Shown here one piece after another: positions 60,864-64,000 of a DNA stretch of 64,000 bases. Source of the stretch: Mnemiopsis leidyi (lineage: Eukaryota; Ctenophora; Tentaculata; Lobata; Bolinopsidae); assembly GCA_000226015.1 (NCBI GenBank), contig JH152945.1:247207-311206 (forward strand), written 5' to 3'. The notes under the pieces were generated by a model. That model saw only the letters and a list, made by a program, of their open reading frames with translations, did not search any database and was not told the DNA's origin. The stretch's first letter is position 1; each line of letters opens with the position of its first letter. A program made the position numbers and the translations under genes.

Positions 60864-61066
60864 CTGTCAGGGAACTATATAGTGATACTTTTAGTGGTAA
60901 AAATGGATGAGAGAACTGTTATGATATATTGTTCTACGTTACGTACGTGCGATACCTGGCGAAATGAAGCAAAACTGATCACAGATTCACAGGTGGATGA
61001 CTGGTGGTGTACATGAATATATTCTCTCGTCTCTACACCGTCCACCTGGGTATTCAGCCCGGGGTA

Positions 61067-61482
61067 GACACACGTGACTTGTAATACTTGAGTACTTGAT
61101 GGAGACTGTAGTGAGAAGTAGGACACGTGACAGCTGACTTGTTATACTTGAGTACTTGATGGAGACTGTAGTGAGAAGTAGGACACGTGACAGCTGACTT
61201 GTTATACTTGAGTACTTGATGGAGACTGTAGTGAGAAGTAGGACACGTGACAGCTGACTTGTTATACTTGAGTACTTGATGGAGACTGTAGTGAGAAGTA
61301 GGACACGTGACAGCTGACTTGTAATACTTGAGTACTTGATGGAGACTGTAGTGAGAAGTAGGACACGTGACAGCTGACTTGTAATACTTGAGTACTTGAT
61401 GGAGACTGTAGTGAGAAGTAGGACACGTGACAGCTGACTTGTAATACTTGAGTACTTGATGGAGACTGTAGTAGTGAGAAGT
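61067..61482. repeat. 60-bp minisatellite, about 7 units, each with CACGTG and CAGCTG E-boxes
   Basis: Exact 60-bp period from 61081 to 61440, with partial units at both ends; units differ mainly by GTAATAC versus GTTATAC. CACGTG occurs at 61071, 61124, 61184, 61244, 61304, 61364 and 61424, and CAGCTG seven bases after each of the last six. The minus-strand frame through it is open because 60 is divisible by three (20-residue unit SHYSLHQVLKYYKSAVTCPT), which is not by itself evidence of a protein. Confidence 0.95.
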
Positions 61483-61499
61483 GAGAATCCGGATTATGA

Positions 61500-64000
61500 A
61501 ATCTGGAGAAGCTTGGAAAGAGACAGTGACCTGCTGTAAAATAGCGCAGTCTGAATGGTGTGAGGTAATTTTGGACACATCAACAGGACAGAAGTAGCGC
61601 CCCCATTAACACCAAGTGAAGGAGTAAGTGTGGATATAAAGAACTGTCAAGCTTAGTACCTTAACGGATTTTCGAGTTGACATTTGGAATTGGGCTGTTT
61701 CGTTTTCTCAGGCCTGTCTGCTGTTTCTTTCATTTTCGGGTATGTTTTTGGTGTTGAGAGTACACGTTACCGCACTTTAAAAAATATTTTCCTGATGTCA
61801 CATACAAGCATATATTCATATCATAGTAGTTTTCTAGGCTTATAGTAGCTTTGTAGGCACTGTGGTCAGTAGGTATCAGATTTAAGTTTTGATCAAACAA
61901 GTAATGTTTTAGTGCTTTGAAGGAATTGGTTCATTTGTTGATAGATATTGATAATGAACCATGAGACAAGACCTTGGTAGATCTTGACTCGAATTATTGA
62001 AGTAAATTATCATTTCCATAGAATCTTTACATCTAAGAAAATATGAAATACTTCTTCTTTAAATTTCTTCTCTTATAGTGTCTTCTCTAAATGTTATTGA
62101 TAGCTATGTAAATGAACGATTTATGTCCATTATTTACAACTTAGTATTTACAACTTAGTGTATTTACAACTTAGTGTAATTGTAAATTTAGTAAAATTTC
62201 TAAAGTACAGATGGTCATGGTGAATGATGCGTGAGTATATATTTTATTTGACCAGGTTCATATGATCATATGGCGTTTAGCTGTATCCATAAGTAACTTC
62301 AATTAACTGTATCTCTGAATCCATCCTGTAATTATATTTTCATACTCTCATCTTTATTAGACTTATATTAGAAACACCCTATAAGTGCAAGTGTGCCGAG
62401 ACAAAACCTTTTGGAATAGTTACATCGATTTGGCATAAAGATATCAACATATCATTCTTGTGATGCAAAATAATCCAGATCCACTATTCCGGGCAAAAAT
62501 CCTTAAAGTTTTATAGTAAGTAAAAACATTTTAAGTAGAGAACGTATGCAGAATCAAATAAGTCGATTGGTTATTGCACAATTGCTGATACCACAGTATA
62601 TTGCATCCTGCAGCCTAAGGTTATTGTGCTCGACCGTTTTTGGGCACTATTGAGACTGTGAAAAAATGAAATACCTAAATTCTCGGAAAATGGAAAATAC
62701 CCAGTCAACGACAACCGTGCACGTTCAAGTAGGAATGTTCTGACAGAAGGGTGTTAGATTTAGACAGGAATGTTCTGTCAGGAGATTGTGAGATGTAGAC
62801 AGAGTGCTGATAGACAGTCACTTGCTCATCGAAACATCATTGGTAGAACGTAACTACTAGGGGTTCAAAAATCATTCCATCCTCCTTAGTTTAGCGTCCT
62901 GACTTTGCTTTTGATTAGTTTATTTTCTGATTTCTAGAGTGAATCAGGTAATTGCAGATCAGGATCGCAATTTTTAACCATGGGAAAAAACCATGACATA
63001 AGTTTCAACGCGGTTACAAAATACAAATCTGATCCACCTTTTGCTTTATCCTCCGAAAAAGAAACTTAGCTATGCCTTTCCCACAACTGTTTAGCATGTG
63101 ATGCACTTTTATAATGAACTTTGGCCAATCAATATGATATGAATAACATGTGAGAAGAAAATTGATCAATCTAATGAGTTTCCCACGTCGTGCTTAGCGG
63201 ATTCCAAACTCATTGATCACCTAACAATCCAGTAATCCACTCCTTAACTAATTGGCAGCTCGACCAAGGTTAACCTTTGAGATCTTGCAGTTGAGAATGG
63301 AATGATTATCACCGGTTACTAGCCGATAGCAGCCGCGATGTATCCAGGAAGAAAAGTTAAACTTAAAGATCGTAAACGTCGGTTTATTATAGTTACCCAA
63401 GTTTTGCTTTGTGTGATCCTTCGTCCTGCTGAGCTACCAAAAAACTCAAACCATGAGGTCATACGCGTATCGAACCAAAATGCCACATAAACCTACCAAT
63501 ATTCTTTCTGAAACCAGTAACGATTTCTTAACACACCAAAGTCTATGAATAGTTTCAATGGTGTTTATAACACTGTACACTGAGTTAGATTTCATTGCTC
63601 TTAGAAGGTGGTAAACGAGTGACAAGGGTCTTTGAGAGGCGATGCTCGGACAAAGACGAAAGAAGAATAGTTAACCAGCTCATTTGCTTTCAGAACGAGA
63701 TCCATTGTCAAGCTTAGTCACCTTTTAGTTTAGTTAGACAATGGCTTGTGGACATTTGTTGAATCTTCTGTGGTTCTCTGGTTTAATATTTCCGTTGGAG
63801 ATAATGGGTGATCTGCAGTTAAGCTTTGTTAAACAATATTTTGTCTCTATCCTGAACTATATGCGTGTTATTCGAAGAAAGAGTTTCATTCAATCACCAA
63901 CTGCCAGAGTGGCCGTACATCATGAATAAAGTTGCATCTTTACACTAACTTTAGTAATGACTAAGAAATGCGATCTTTTAGGAAACTTTTTTACTCGAAA
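61500..64000. other. Right end of window without a supported gene
   Basis: AT-rich with short open frames on both strands. The 62-codon frame at 63741-63929 begins with a hydrophobic stretch (MACGHLLNLLWFSGLIF) but has no splice context. Small local duplications occur near 62140-62180 (TATTTACAACTTAGTG) and 62730-62790 (AGGAATGTTCTG). Confidence 0.45.

Noticed and set aside
61054-61578. 174-codon minus-strand frame with 20-residue repeats
   Set aside because: The 60-bp minisatellite stays open because its unit is divisible by three; there is no signal peptide, domain or splice context, so it is listed as a repeat only.

Overview
The window looks like nuclear DNA of a marine invertebrate. It is AT-rich (roughly two thirds A+T by eye) and has multi-exon genes with GT-AG introns, TTAGGG-type interstitial repeats, a tRNA-derived SINE and a LINE fragment. 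The LDLa-ectodomain 7TM receptor and the LINE style resemble what is known from cnidarians, so a cnidarian is my best guess; the sequence does not prove it. Two assembly gaps (39365-39375 and 50621-50631) sit inside simple repeats.

Layout. 1-1265: 3' part of a decayed LINE on the minus strand. 1.3-10 kb: mostly empty, with degenerate repeats. 10.06-14.33 kb: plus-strand gene A, 12 exons, 474 aa, secreted. 14.6-15.5 kb: minisatellite. 16.2-18.3 kb: old LTR-type remnant. 22.33-26.00 kb: plus-strand gene B, 11 exons, 475 aa, a clear tandem paralogue of gene A with nearly the same exon map and eight shared cysteines. I recognise no known family for this pair. A lone exon at 29431-29561 has the phases of exon 2 of this family and may be a third relic. 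30.78-35.74 kb: plus-strand gene for an 815-aa nuclear-type protein whose middle resembles vertebrate C14orf93, preceded by a cluster of CACGTG E-boxes. 36.3-37.2 kb: minus-strand secreted, possibly fibrinogen/intelectin-like protein split over two frames. 39.3-39.5 kb: interstitial telomere-like repeats. 39.76-44.25 kb: minus-strand LDLa 7TM receptor of the RXFP/GRL101 type without leucine-rich repeats; a truncated copy of its 3' end lies at 46.8-47.6 kb. 48.9-59.8 kb: minus-strand class A GPCR in 11 exons with unusual signature motifs. Its introns hold very large tetranucleotide repeats and twin tRNA-Gly(GCC) genes. 60.56-60.86 kb: last exon of another minus-strand membrane protein. 61.07-61.48 kb: a 60-bp minisatellite carrying an E-box pair in every unit.

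The genes do not form an obvious pathway: two tandem secreted proteins, one nuclear regulator and two unrelated receptors share the interval. The most unusual feature is that several introns of genes A and B begin or end with tandem copies of their own splice site (44-bp x3, 53-bp x3 and a short GTAAGT array at donors; a repeated acceptor block in gene B). This suggests that local duplication at exon edges shaped the family. All exon boundaries are read by hand from frame, phase and splice consensus, without transcript evidence.
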